NCBI GenBank assembly: GCA_004554555.1
Contig: SFLN01000012.1
Coordinates: 1-28,174, forward strand
Source: [Eubacterium] saphenum
GTDB lineage: Bacteria > Bacillota > Clostridia > Oscillospirales > Ruminococcaceae
Direction: 5' to 3'
DNA: 28,174 nucleotides
How positions within the stretch are numbered: position 1 is the stretch's first letter; every line of letters begins with the position of its first letter. This document shows, piece by piece, positions 1-7,822 of this stretch. Made by a program: the position numbers and the translations under genes. The notes beneath the pieces are model-generated. The model had not been told where the DNA came from and did no database searches. It saw only the letters and a program-made list of their open reading frames with translations.

Positions 1-165
1 TTCTTGGATGAAATCAAAAGAACATCGAGGAAAATAGGTAATAGCCAAAGATGTTTCTTTTATTATTTCTTCAAGGCTTTGTTTGATATCGAAAGAAGAG
101 AAGAATATTTACACCCGTTGAATGCTTTGGACAAGGCAAAACAAGATTATAATCGAGATTATTGA
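1..165 (+). CDS. Partial hypothetical protein, C-terminal end only
   Basis: An open frame enters from the left edge and ends at TGA 163-165, giving 54 C-terminal residues rich in Lys, Arg, Phe and Tyr. I do not recognise a family. The DNA is clearly AT-rich, unlike the GC-richer genes after about position 740. The stop overlaps the ATG of the next frame by one base (TGATG, 163-167), a typical translational coupling, so the two frames probably came together as a unit from the same foreign source. The gene's start lies outside the window. Its reality rests on the coupling and on the open frame, so confidence is moderate. Confidence 0.5.
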   Translation, partial: FLDEIKRTSRKIGNSQRCFFYYFFKALFDIERREEYLHPLNALDKAKQDYNRDY

Positions 166-1010
166 TGAAATATCATTCTGACACCAGGGAATGGGAGTAT
201 GATTCGGAAGGTAAGAAAATTATATGGAAATCATTTTTCCCAGAATACCCCTTTGAACATTCAGAATATGGGATAGCTTTTTTTTATTCTCCATATTATG
301 TTGCGGAAGATAACAATATCGAAGTCTGTACAAAAGATAGAAAAACTATAGGTTGGCTCATTACTTTATCTTATCTTCAAGAAACAGATGAAAGTCTAAT
401 TGCAGCACAAAAGCAATGGCTAAACAAATTTTCGCGAGTTGGCATTTGCCTTTTGACGCAATATATTGCTGAAAATGAATCTGATTTATTTCAAAATCAA
501 GATGAATGTGACTTGTCTGAGATAGATTTACCTTCATGCCATATTTTTGTTTTTCGACGTACTTTAATAAATGATGCAGATTTGGATTTTTATATGTCCG
601 AGTTCTATGACCAAGGGTTTTATCATATAAGGAAATTAAAAGATGCTTTTGAAGAATCTCTATATTACAAATCTAATTATAAAGATAACATCATAAAAAG
701 TAATCCTAACTACAAACTTACATTGTCGAAAATTCTGCCGCCTTGCTGCCGCTTTTATCCAACCTGTTCCGAGTACGGTCTAATCGCCATTCGGAGGTTC
801 GGCGCGGTCAAGGGCGGTTATTTGACGTTATGGAGAATTTTGCGGTGCAACCCGTACTGCAACTGCGGCTATGACCCCGTACCCGAGAGATTTTGCTTCC
901 GTCCCGAAAAATACACCGTTTCAAATCCGCAATGGAACAGCTGGGAGGAACTCTTAGCTGCCGAAAATGCAAGAGCGGGAGATACCGCAAACAGCGCTCA
1001 CAACGGCTGA
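165..1010 (+). CDS. yidD: Chimeric ORF: unknown AT-rich N-terminal part fused in frame to a 5'-truncated YidD
   Basis: The 281-residue frame has two unlike parts. Residues 1 to about 180 are encoded by AT-rich DNA, are rich in Tyr, Phe, Asp and Glu, and match nothing I recognise. From about residue 188 the protein is YidD, the small membrane-insertion efficiency factor normally encoded between rnpA and yidC: the cysteine-rich motif PPCCRFYPTCSEYG, then GAVKGG, ILRCNP and GYDPVPE are all present. Genuine YidD proteins are about 70-90 residues and begin with a short amphipathic helix; here that start is missing and is replaced by the foreign part. The composition changes near 700-740. yidC follows 38 bases after the stop, the expected order. 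It could be a recombination scar, an active fusion, or an assembly join. The YidD core is certain; function of the fusion is doubtful. Confidence 0.75.
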   Translation: MKYHSDTREWEYDSEGKKIIWKSFFPEYPFEHSEYGIAFFYSPYYVAEDNNIEVCTKDRKTIGWLITLSYLQETDESLIAAQKQWLNKFSRVGICLLTQYIAENESDLFQNQDECDLSEIDLPSCHIFVFRRTLINDADLDFYMSEFYDQGFYHIRKLKDAFEESLYYKSNYKDNIIKSNPNYKLTLSKILPPCCRFYPTCSEYGLIAIRRFGAVKGGYLTLWRILRCNPYCNCGYDPVPERFCFRPEKYTVSNPQWNSWEELLAAENARAGDTANSAHNG

Positions 1011-1048
1011 ATGCGGCTTAAATCCAAAATAGAAAGGTTCTGAAGGTT

Positions 1049-2554
1049 ATCAATTTTTTATATAGTATTGTCGGCACGCCGCTTGGCTATGTGCTTTACG
1101 CGATTTACAACTTTATATGCAAGAACGTCGGAGTTGCTATTATCCTCTTCACGTTCATCATTAAAGCTGCGCTTCTCCCGATTTACATTAAACAGCAGAA
1201 AACAACGGCAAAATCCGCCGTGTTTGCTCCAAAAGTAAGGGAAATCCAGACAAAATACAAGAACAACCCCCAAAAACAACAGGACGAGCTTGCCAAGCTC
1301 CAGCAGCAGGGCTATAAGCCGACTGCGGGCTGCTTGCCGACGCTTTTGTCGTTTCTGATACTGTTCGGCGTCATCGACGTTGTTTACAAGCCCCTAACCC
1401 ACATTATCCACACCAGCAGCGACCAGGTTTCCGCAATGGTTGAGGAATCGTACAACGTTGAGATGACCTCGCTTTTCATCAAGGAAATCAACCTCTCTGA
1501 CGAAGAGGTTATGAAGCTCGATGAAAAGGGCCTCCAGAAGCACGAGGAAATTGTCCGCGACGCGAAGAAAATTCTCGCTTACTACAACGAGCACTGCCTC
1601 ACCGACGGCAAAACCGCTGTCGATATCGCGGATTTCAAGGAAATATCTCTCGATAACGTTAAGGTTATGAACACGGCGATTAAGCGGATTATCTCCGATG
1701 AGTACGCGAAAGACGTCAACAACTCAATGCTCACAAACGCCGATATTTACAAGATAACCGACGCGGAAAAGAAAGAAATTGACGCAATTCAAGCGGTTGA
1801 GGACAAGGCGGCTTACCGCGCGGAGCACTGCTTCGGCGACGGCACGGTTGCGCTGTTCAACACCCTCACCAACCACTACGGCTACTACAAGGCAACCGGT
1901 ATGGATACCGTTCCCTTCGTGGCTTCCGCGTCGCTCCAGCGTGAGCTTTACGCGCTTGAGTGCTACGGCAACTACAAAGAATTCTTCAGCGAGAGAGTTG
2001 TAAACGACAACCTCCGCGAGCAGATAAACGAGCTGAGCGAAAACCTCAACTTCCTCGGAATTCCTCTCGGACAGGTTCCTATGGAACACATGGGCTTCCC
2101 GATGATTCTCATTCCGATTTTGTCGTTCGTTCTCTCACTTTTGCAGACGTTTATCTCGATGCAGAATATGAAGAAGAGCAACCCCGAAGCCGGAAAACAA
2201 ATGGGCTGTATGAACGTTATGATGTATATTATGCCGTTTGTATCGCTTTGGATTGCGTTCTCCGTACCCGCAGGCGCAGGCTTCTACTGGGCAATCAGCT
2301 ATATTTTCGGTATTGCTCAGACGCTCATTCTCAACAAGCTCTACAACCCGCAGACGCTCAGAGAAAAGGCTTTGGCTGAATATGAGCTGAACAACAAGGT
2401 TGTTACGGTTGAAGCGGTTAAGGAAAAGGTTATCGATGAAGAAACAGGCGAGGTTCTCACCCAGAAGGAAATCAACCGCCGCAAGCTCGCCGAGGCAAGA
2501 AAAGCCGACGCTCTGAAATACGGCGAGGAATACAAGGACGACGATGACGACTAA
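1049..2554 (+). CDS. yidC: Membrane protein insertase YidC/Oxa1 family
   Basis: YidC inserts and folds proteins in the cytoplasmic membrane, alone or with SecYEG. The frame shows the usual hydrophobic segments: one just after the N-terminus (VGVAIILFTFIIKAALLP), one at LPTLLSFLILFGVIDVVY, and three near the C-terminus (FPMILIPILSFVLSLLQTF, MNVMMYIMPFVSLWIAFSV, and the segment before LNKLYNP). A hydrophilic stretch of about 220 residues separates the second and third segments, longer than in Bacillus SpoIIIJ. The tail is highly charged and ends in a run of Asp. The start is a problem: the conserved N-terminal residues NFLYSIVGTPLGY lie upstream of the first standard in-frame start (GTG 1091), and only CTG 1040 or ATC 1049 is available. 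I placed the start at ATC 1049 because an AGAAAGG ribosome site lies at 1031-1037. khpB follows 23 bases downstream. Confidence 0.93.
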   Translation: MNFLYSIVGTPLGYVLYAIYNFICKNVGVAIILFTFIIKAALLPIYIKQQKTTAKSAVFAPKVREIQTKYKNNPQKQQDELAKLQQQGYKPTAGCLPTLLSFLILFGVIDVVYKPLTHIIHTSSDQVSAMVEESYNVEMTSLFIKEINLSDEEVMKLDEKGLQKHEEIVRDAKKILAYYNEHCLTDGKTAVDIADFKEISLDNVKVMNTAIKRIISDEYAKDVNNSMLTNADIYKITDAEKKEIDAIQAVEDKAAYRAEHCFGDGTVALFNTLTNHYGYYKATGMDTVPFVASASLQRELYALECYGNYKEFFSERVVNDNLREQINELSENLNFLGIPLGQVPMEHMGFPMILIPILSFVLSLLQTFISMQNMKKSNPEAGKQMGCMNVMMYIMPFVSLWIAFSVPAGAGFYWAISYIFGIAQTLILNKLYNPQTLREKALAEYELNNKVVTVEAVKEKVIDEETGEVLTQKEINRRKLAEARKADALKYGEEYKDDDDD

Positions 2555-2577
2555 TCGCCGCCTGAAAGGGGAATAAT

Positions 2578-3555
2578 ATGGAGAAAGAATTCAGCGCAAA
2601 AACCATTGAAGAGGCAAAGGAGCTTGCCGCAAAGGAATTCGGCGTGAGCGCCGACGAAATAGAATTCGATATCCTCGAACAGCCCAGAAAAACGCTTTTC
2701 GGCGGGCTTAAGGGCGAGGCAAGAGTAAACGCGATTTACGAGCCCGCTGCCGAAGAACCGAAAAAGCGCATTTTCGAGGACGATGACGAGGACGAGGAAG
2801 CTGCTGAGGAGAGCGCTCCCGAGGCTTTGGACGACGAGAAATCCGACGACGAGGAAGAAGCTCTTCCCGAGGATTTCGACGTGAGCAAGAGCCTTAAGGT
2901 CAAGACCGCAATCGAGTATCTCACCGCAGTGCTCAAGGCGCTCGGTCTTGAAAAGTTCACGATAACTCCCGAAAAGCGCGGCGGAAACGTTGTGCTCGAC
3001 ATCAAGGGCGAAAAGCTCGGCGTTGTTATCGGAAAGCGCGGCGAAACTCTCGACAGCCTGCAATATCTGACAATTCTCGCAAGCAACCGCACGGAAGAGA
3101 GCTTTTGCAGAATTTCGCTCGACTGCAACGGTTACCGCGACAAGCGCCGCGAAACGCTTGACGCGCTCGCAAGAAAGACCTCGGCGAAGGTTATCAAGCA
3201 GGGCAGAAAGATTGCGCTTGAGCCGATGAACCCGTATGAGCGCAGAATTATTCACAGCTGCGTTGCCGAGATTGAGGGCGTTTCCAGCCGTTCGACAGGC
3301 TCGGAGCCGTTCAGAAAGGTCGTAATTTACGCCGACAAGCCTAAGTTCGACAACAACCGCAGACGCGGCGGCAACCACGGCAACGGTTCGGGAGCAAGAG
3401 GCTACCGCCGTTCCGAGGGCTTTTCAACCAGCTTTGAGCGCGAGTACAAGCGCAGCAGCTACTCCCCCGATGAAAACGCAAACGCGGGCGAGTTCTCAAA
3501 GGAAACGGTTGACACCGAGAAGAACGCTACGCTTTACGGAAAGATTGAACTCTAA
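2578..3555 (+). CDS. khpB: RNA-binding protein KhpB/Jag (Jag-N, KH and R3H domains)
   Basis: This 325-residue protein has the three-part Jag layout. Residues 1-50 are the Jag_N domain (VSADEIEFDILEQPRKTLFGG). Residues about 55-105 are a very acidic linker rich in Glu and Asp. A KH domain follows with the motif VVIGKRGETLDSLQYL. The R3H domain contains NPYERRIIHS (the R-x3-H signature), and the last 60 residues are a basic, Gly/Arg/Ser-rich disordered tail. In Firmicutes KhpB binds RNA with KhpA and affects cell division and elongation; it is normally encoded next to yidC, as here. The ribosome site AAAGGGG lies before ATG 2578. A strong terminator follows immediately, so this is the last gene of the yidD-yidC-khpB unit. 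Confidence 0.95.
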   Translation: MEKEFSAKTIEEAKELAAKEFGVSADEIEFDILEQPRKTLFGGLKGEARVNAIYEPAAEEPKKRIFEDDDEDEEAAEESAPEALDDEKSDDEEEALPEDFDVSKSLKVKTAIEYLTAVLKALGLEKFTITPEKRGGNVVLDIKGEKLGVVIGKRGETLDSLQYLTILASNRTEESFCRISLDCNGYRDKRRETLDALARKTSAKVIKQGRKIALEPMNPYERRIIHSCVAEIEGVSSRSTGSEPFRKVVIYADKPKFDNNRRRGGNHGNGSGARGYRRSEGFSTSFEREYKRSSYSPDENANAGEFSKETVDTEKNATLYGKIEL

Positions 3556-3562
3556 TTTACAG

Positions 3563-3592
3563 AAAGCCGCCTGAAATCGGGCGGCTTTTTTC
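3563..3592 (+). terminator. Rho-independent terminator after khpB
   Basis: A 9-bp stem AAAGCCGCC (3563-3571) pairs perfectly with GGCGGCTTT (3580-3588), with an 8-base loop and a T run through 3591. It starts 7 bases after the khpB stop and ends the yidD-yidC-khpB unit. Confidence 0.93.
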
Positions 3593-3773
3593 CGACAACG
3601 CGGGGCGCGTTTGTGAGCAACAGGCGGCTTGATTGTGGTCAAAGCGGCACGGCTGCGGGAAACACGCAGCTTGGCTGTGAGCAACGAGTGGCTTTGTTGT
3701 GCGCGGTGACTTGGTTTAAATTCACAAAAAACGCGAAAACTTGTTGATGGAACTTCAATTGAAAGGAGCACCT
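3593..3773. other. Intergenic stretch with short direct repeats, no gene seen
   Basis: There is no convincing coding frame between the khpB terminator and the HD-domain gene. The decamer TGTGAGCAAC occurs twice (3612-3621 and 3676-3685), and a small hairpin GCTGCG/CGCAGC lies at 3652-3670. No clear promoter hexamers are visible, so the promoter of the next gene is not assigned. A ribosome site AAAGGAG sits just before ATG 3774. Confidence 0.5.
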
Positions 3774-4415
3774 ATGATTGACGAAAGATTGAAAAAACAG
3801 CTTGAATTTCTGCTCGAAATCGACAAAATGAAGAGCCTTTACAGGCAGACCTACATTATCCACGATGAAACGCGCGGCGACTCGATGCGCGAGTTTGAGG
3901 GCGAGGAAGAGCACTACAAGCGGCGTGAAAACGACGCGGAGCACTCGTTTCACCTCGCGCTTTTTGCGATGACGCTCGCCGAGCACGCAAATGTGCCCGT
4001 GGACGTGCTGAAGGTGATGAAGATGGTGCTTATACACGATGTTGTGGAGATTGACGCGGGCGACACCTACTGCTATGATACCGAGGGGTACAAGTCCAAG
4101 CGCGAGCGCGAGGAAAAGGCTGCGGACAGGCTTTTCGGGCTGCTCCCCGACGACCAGCGCGATGAGTACCGCGCGCTTTGGGAGGAATTTGAGCGCGTTG
4201 ATACCGATGAAGCGCGTTTCGCCGCAGCGCTTGACCGTATGCAGCCGATGCTGCTCAATTACAGCAAGGACGGCATAAGCTGGCGTGAACACGGAGTTTC
4301 GTTTGAGCAGGTTCACGCGAGAAATTCTCACATAAAAAACGGCTCCGATGAACTCTGGGAGTATATCGAGGAGATGCTTCGTGACGCGAAAGAAAAGGGC
4401 TGTTTCGCCGAATAA
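3774..4415 (+). CDS. HD-domain phosphohydrolase, YfbR/HD_3-like
   Basis: This is a 213-residue soluble protein. The metal-binding HD signature is visible: AEHSFHLALF (His57), VLIHDVVEIDAGD (His88-Asp89) and ALDRMQPML (Asp154). This arrangement is typical of the HD_3 group, whose best-known member YfbR is a 5'-deoxyribonucleotidase. The exact substrate here cannot be told from sequence. ATG 3774 is preferred over the upstream in-frame ATG 3741 because AAAGGAG lies 7 to 8 bases before it and the upstream extension has no conserved look. It stands between the khpB terminator and the der promoter, so it is probably transcribed alone. Confidence 0.85.
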   Translation: MIDERLKKQLEFLLEIDKMKSLYRQTYIIHDETRGDSMREFEGEEEHYKRRENDAEHSFHLALFAMTLAEHANVPVDVLKVMKMVLIHDVVEIDAGDTYCYDTEGYKSKREREEKAADRLFGLLPDDQRDEYRALWEEFERVDTDEARFAAALDRMQPMLLNYSKDGISWREHGVSFEQVHARNSHIKNGSDELWEYIEEMLRDAKEKGCFAE

Positions 4416-4429
4416 TCGGTTAATTCCTC

Positions 4430-4458
4430 TTGAAAAATGTGTAATAATATGATATACT
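4430..4458 (+). promoter_or_regulatory. Sigma-A promoter for der
   Basis: TTGAAA (4430-4435) and TATACT (4453-4458) are separated by exactly 17 bases. Transcription would start near 4465, leaving a leader of about 35 bases before the der ribosome site GAGGTG at 4489-4494. Confidence 0.8.
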
Positions 4459-4498
4459 ATTATAATAGAGAATTTTGTATTTTAATTTGAGGTGAATT

Positions 4499-5815
4499 AT
4501 GCAATTAGTGGCAATTGTCGGACGGCCGAATGTCGGCAAGTCCACGCTTTTTAATAAGCTTGTCGGGAAACGGCTGTCGATTGTTGACGACACGCCGGGC
4601 GTTACCCGCGACAGAATTTACGGGAAGTGCGAGTGGCTCAACCGCGAGTTTACGCTCATCGACACCGGCGGTATCGAGCCGCGAACCGATGACACAATCT
4701 TAGCTCAGATGCGTGAGCAGGCAATGCTTGCCATTGACTCGGCGGACTGCATTATCTTCGTTACCGATATGACAACCGGCGTTACCGCAAACGACGCCGA
4801 TGTCGCAGATATGCTGATGAAGAGCGGAAAGCCCGTTGTTCTCGCGGTCAACAAGGACGACAACATCGGCGCGCCGCCGCCCGAATTCTACGAGTTTTAC
4901 AACCTCGGTCTCGGTGACCCGATTTCCGTTTCTGCGGTTCACGGTCACGGCACGGGCGATTTGCTTGAGGCAGTTTTCAAGAATTTGCCGCCCGAAGAAC
5001 CCGAGGAATATGAAGAAAACGCGATAAAGGTTGCCGTTATCGGAAAGCCGAATGTCGGAAAATCCTCACTTGTGAACTATCTCACGGGCGAGGAGCGCTC
5101 GATTGTGTCCGATATCGCGGGAACAACGCGTGACGCTATCGACAGCGAGGTTATCCGCGGCGACGACAGGTATATTTTCATCGATACCGCGGGTATGCGC
5201 CGCAAGGCTAAGGTTACCGAGAACATCGAGCATTTCAGCGTCCTGCGCGCGCTTATGGCGGTTGACCGCGCGGACGTCTGTGTTGTGATGATAGACGCGA
5301 CCGTCGGCTTCACGGAGCAGGACAGCAAGGTTGCGGGCTACGCGCACGACAAGGGAAAAGCGTGCGTTATCGCGGTGAACAAGTGGGACGCTGTGCCCGA
5401 CAAAACGGACAAAACCATGAGCGAGTTCACGAAAAAGCTCGAAAACGACTTCTCGTTTATGAGCTACGCGCCGTTTGTCTTTATCTCGGCAAAAACGGGA
5501 GCGCGCGTTGAGAAGCTCTTCGACCTCATCAAAATCGTCCACGAGCAGCACAACCGCCGCATCTCCACGGGCGTCCTCAACGATATGCTCTCCTACGCAA
5601 CCTCGCGCGTTCAGCCGCCCTCCGACAAGGGCAAGCGCCTGAAAGTCTACTATATGACTCAGGCTTCGACTGCGCCGCCAACCTTCGTTATCTTCTGCAA
5701 CAGCAAGGAGCTTTTCCATTACAGCTACCAGCGCTACCTCGAAAACCAAATCCGCGAAACCTTCGGGCTTGACAAAACACCCATCAAAATCTCTATCCGC
5801 GAGCGCGGCGAATAA
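4499..5815 (+). CDS. der: Ribosome assembly GTPase Der (EngA)
   Basis: Der is an essential GTPase with two tandem G domains that acts in 50S ribosome subunit assembly. At 438 residues it has the usual length. The first G domain shows GRPNVGKST (near residue 8), the conserved DTPGVTRDR switch, DTGG and NKDD. The second shows GKPNVGKSS, DTAGMRRKAK and NKWD. The C-terminal KH-like domain follows (VLNDMLSYATSRVQPPSDKGKRLKVYY). The start ATG 4499 has GAGGTG 4 bases upstream. It has its own promoter. Its 3' flank carries a long palindromic repeat rather than an ordinary T-tailed terminator. Confidence 0.97.
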   Translation: MQLVAIVGRPNVGKSTLFNKLVGKRLSIVDDTPGVTRDRIYGKCEWLNREFTLIDTGGIEPRTDDTILAQMREQAMLAIDSADCIIFVTDMTTGVTANDADVADMLMKSGKPVVLAVNKDDNIGAPPPEFYEFYNLGLGDPISVSAVHGHGTGDLLEAVFKNLPPEEPEEYEENAIKVAVIGKPNVGKSSLVNYLTGEERSIVSDIAGTTRDAIDSEVIRGDDRYIFIDTAGMRRKAKVTENIEHFSVLRALMAVDRADVCVVMIDATVGFTEQDSKVAGYAHDKGKACVIAVNKWDAVPDKTDKTMSEFTKKLENDFSFMSYAPFVFISAKTGARVEKLFDLIKIVHEQHNRRISTGVLNDMLSYATSRVQPPSDKGKRLKVYYMTQASTAPPTFVIFCNSKELFHYSYQRYLENQIRETFGLDKTPIKISIRERGE

Positions 5816-5871
5816 CCCGAGGTAAGCTTCCTGCGGCTTCGAGCCTCCTGCAAGTACGAAGCTCGCTGCTC

Positions 5872-5959
5872 GGGCGGAACGCCCGTTTTTCGCGAAGCGA
5901 AAAACCAACAGCGCGCGTGCGCGCTGTTGCCCGCGCGAAGCGCGGGGGGCGTTCCGCCC
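5872..5959. repeat. Cruciform-forming GC-rich palindromic element, copy 1
   Basis: An outer 13-base inverted repeat, GGGCGGAACGCCC (5872-5884) and its exact complement (5947-5959), encloses three perfect hairpins packed end to end. They are GTTTTTCGC-GAA-GCGAAAAAC (5885-5905), a 24-base hairpin with arms CAACAGCGCG/CGCGCTGTTG (5906-5929), and CCCGCGC-GAA-GCGCGGG (5930-5946). A second copy in the opposite orientation lies at 10610-10694, and the flanking GGCTATGCA-like sequence (about 5970-5982) is shared too. It could act as a transcript end for der or be a non-autonomous mobile repeat of REP/BIME or MITE type. No transposase is in the window. Confidence 0.88.
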
Positions 5960-6039
5960 ACCGGGAGTTTTTGCATAGCCGGAGAGAGGCAGAAACCAAG
6001 GCTGCCGAAAGAGATGAAAATTAAGCAAGGAGATAAAAT

Positions 6040-6597
6040 TTGAAGAAGTTATTGAGAGATTTCCGCGTATACAAGCTGAAAACGAACGCGGTGAAATTAG
6101 CGATACTGCTGGCGGCGATAGGCGCGGACATAGGGATTTGGTTCGGAATGTCGGCGAGCGCGTCGGTTGAAACGGTGAAGACGATGCTGAGTATGCAGTG
6201 GCTGTTTATCGCGGTGCTGATTGTGTGCGGATTTTTGTTTGTACACGGTGTGGTGACGCAGTTTGTTGTTGATGTAAATCGGCTCAGAGGTCACCTTGAA
6301 AACCTGCCGACAGACGACCGCGAGCAGCTTCTTGAAGAATACGCTGCTGCGGGTGATTCCGAGAACGGGAGATTTTTTCTGTCGAAATTTATGCTGTATT
6401 TCGGCTACGGCGGGGGAATTTTGCGGTACTCGATTATCGACAGAATTTCGATTTTCCAAAAAGGGTTGTGGATTGAGAGCGTGAGTCGCTCGGTGCTTTT
6501 GAGAACGGGCAAAAACGAGGACAAAGCCGCGCTGATGAATAAGCTGATTGAGCGGACAAACGAGCTGAGAGCGCAAAAGGAAATCGAAGATGAGTGA
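6040..6597 (+). CDS. Small membrane protein of unknown function (first of a pair)
   Basis: The 185-residue frame starts at TTG 6040, chosen because AAGGAGA lies at 6027-6033 with ideal spacing and no ATG is available there. Two hydrophobic segments occur near the N-terminus (AVKLAILLAAIGADIGIWF and WLFIAVLIVCGFLFVHGVV), followed by a soluble domain of about 110 residues containing RYSIIDRISIFQKGLWIES and a charged C-terminal helix. I do not recognise a family. The next gene has the same layout of two N-terminal membrane segments and a small soluble domain, and overlaps this one by 8 bases. They may be distant paralogues or partners. Being first in the run that includes plsY and gpsA suggests an envelope role, which is inference. 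Confidence 0.8.
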   Translation: MKKLLRDFRVYKLKTNAVKLAILLAAIGADIGIWFGMSASASVETVKTMLSMQWLFIAVLIVCGFLFVHGVVTQFVVDVNRLRGHLENLPTDDREQLLEEYAAAGDSENGRFFLSKFMLYFGYGGGILRYSIIDRISIFQKGLWIESVSRSVLLRTGKNEDKAALMNKLIERTNELRAQKEIEDE

Positions 6598-7153
6598 GAT
6601 TAAGCGGGAGTATTTCAAGCTGTACCGAATGTCAACAATTTTTGAGTGGATTTGGGCAGCGGTTATTACAGCGGGACTTTTTCTGACCGCGAGAGGAAAC
6701 GAAAACCTGCTTACGATTGCGATAGTGATAAGCAGCATCGTCGTTTTGTACGCGCTTGTCATCACGGTTCTGACGTTAACCGCGCCGGTTGTTTTTGAGC
6801 ATAAGCTGCCCGAAAACGAGCAGCGCGAAATACAAAACGGTAAGTTCACGCAAATAGGCAAGCGCCGCTTTTACGAGCATTTCACGGTGTTCTTCGCGGG
6901 ACGACAAATCAAGCTCGTGAAATACAACGAGATAAAAAGCCTTGAGCCAAAAGGAAACAAGCTGCGGATGGTTTTAGAGAACGAAAAAAAGGTTAATCTA
7001 CCCGTTGAGCCGGAGGAAAATTCGGCAATGCTCGCCGCCGCTCTCAAAAGCAAAAACCCAGAAATTGCCGTGATTATAAACGGAAAAGTTGTCGAAAAAA
7101 CAGAATATTTGGTTGGTTCAGAAAAAACTGAAGAAAAGGAAGAAACAAAATGA
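6590..7153 (+). CDS. Membrane protein of unknown function, possible PH/YcxB-like domain (second of a pair)
   Basis: This 187-residue protein starts at ATG 6590, inside the end of the preceding gene, and its TGA overlaps the plsY start (ATGA, 7150-7153). Two hydrophobic segments lie near residues 13-30 and 40-65. The soluble part reads as alternating short beta strands followed by a helix (FYEHFTVFFAG, IKLVKYNEIKSLE, KLRMVLENEKKVNLPV), which resembles the bacterial PH-like or YcxB-like fold. That match is by pattern only. The overlaps on both sides imply coupled translation with the neighbour and with PlsY. Confidence 0.8.
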   Translation: MSEIKREYFKLYRMSTIFEWIWAAVITAGLFLTARGNENLLTIAIVISSIVVLYALVITVLTLTAPVVFEHKLPENEQREIQNGKFTQIGKRRFYEHFTVFFAGRQIKLVKYNEIKSLEPKGNKLRMVLENEKKVNLPVEPEENSAMLAAALKSKNPEIAVIINGKVVEKTEYLVGSEKTEEKEETK

Positions 7154-7812
7154 TTTGGATTTGCTACGCGATTATGATTTTGGTGCCGTATCTTATGGGC
7201 GGCATAAACACGTCGATTATTGTCACGAAAATCACAACCGGCAAGGATATCCGCACAATGGGCAGCCACAACGCAGGTCTTACAAACACCCTGCGCTCCG
7301 TGGGTAAAAAAGCCGCGCTTGTCGTTCTCATAGGCGACGCGTCAAAAGCGGCAATCGGTGTGCTTTTGGTAAGGCTTGCGTTCTTCTACATAGGCGGCGT
7401 TGATACAACAAACCCGCTGCTCGGAATGAGCTGGGTTGAGGTGTTTGCGGTGTTTATGGCGATTGTCGGGCACTGCTTCCCCGTGTACTACGGCTTCAAG
7501 GGCGGAAAAGGCGTGCTTGCGGCAATCTCCGCGATTTTCGTTTTCGACTGGCGTATCGGTCTGATTTTAATCGGAGTTTTCGCCGTTGTTGTCGGGATAA
7601 CACGCTACGTTTCGCTTGGAAGCTGCATTTGCTCGGCGGTATTTTTCGCGATAATGTTCTGCTTTGATTTCTTCATCGACCACGACGCCGCATTTATCGT
7701 GAACACAATTCTGAGCGCGTTCTGCGGCGGGCTGATAATTTTCAGACATCGCGAGAACATCAAGCGACTTGTCAACCATTGCGAGAAAAAGCTCGGCGAA
7801 AAGGCGAAATAA
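7150..7812 (+). CDS. plsY: Acyl-phosphate:glycerol-3-phosphate acyltransferase PlsY
   Basis: PlsY is an integral membrane enzyme that transfers an acyl group from acyl-phosphate to the sn-1 position of glycerol-3-phosphate, the first step of phospholipid synthesis in most Gram-positive bacteria. All three family motifs are visible: GSHNAGLTNTLRSVGKK (acceptor site), GHCFPVYYGFKGGKGV (glycine-rich glycerol-3-phosphate loop) and HRENIKRL near the C-terminus. At 220 residues with several membrane segments it is the normal size. ATG 7150 overlaps the upstream TGA. The substrate is produced by GpsA, encoded downstream in the same run. Confidence 0.95.
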   Translation: MIWICYAIMILVPYLMGGINTSIIVTKITTGKDIRTMGSHNAGLTNTLRSVGKKAALVVLIGDASKAAIGVLLVRLAFFYIGGVDTTNPLLGMSWVEVFAVFMAIVGHCFPVYYGFKGGKGVLAAISAIFVFDWRIGLILIGVFAVVVGITRYVSLGSCICSAVFFAIMFCFDFFIDHDAAFIVNTILSAFCGGLIIFRHRENIKRLVNHCEKKLGEKAK

Positions 7813-7822
7813 TAGGATAATT

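Noticed and set aside
2530..2554. The YidC C-terminus EYKDDDDD looks like a FLAG epitope (DYKDDDDK).
   Set aside because: It is a natural acidic tail continuous with a charged region, the last residue differs, and nothing else in the window suggests an engineered construct.
3593..3773. The repeated TGTGAGCAAC decamer as a CRISPR-like or phage attachment array.
   Set aside because: Only two copies of 10 bases, no regular spacing of further copies and no integrase or cas gene.
5066..6028. A 320-codon minus-strand frame covering part of der and the palindromic element.
   Set aside because: It is antisense to the conserved second G domain of Der and runs through a non-coding repeat.
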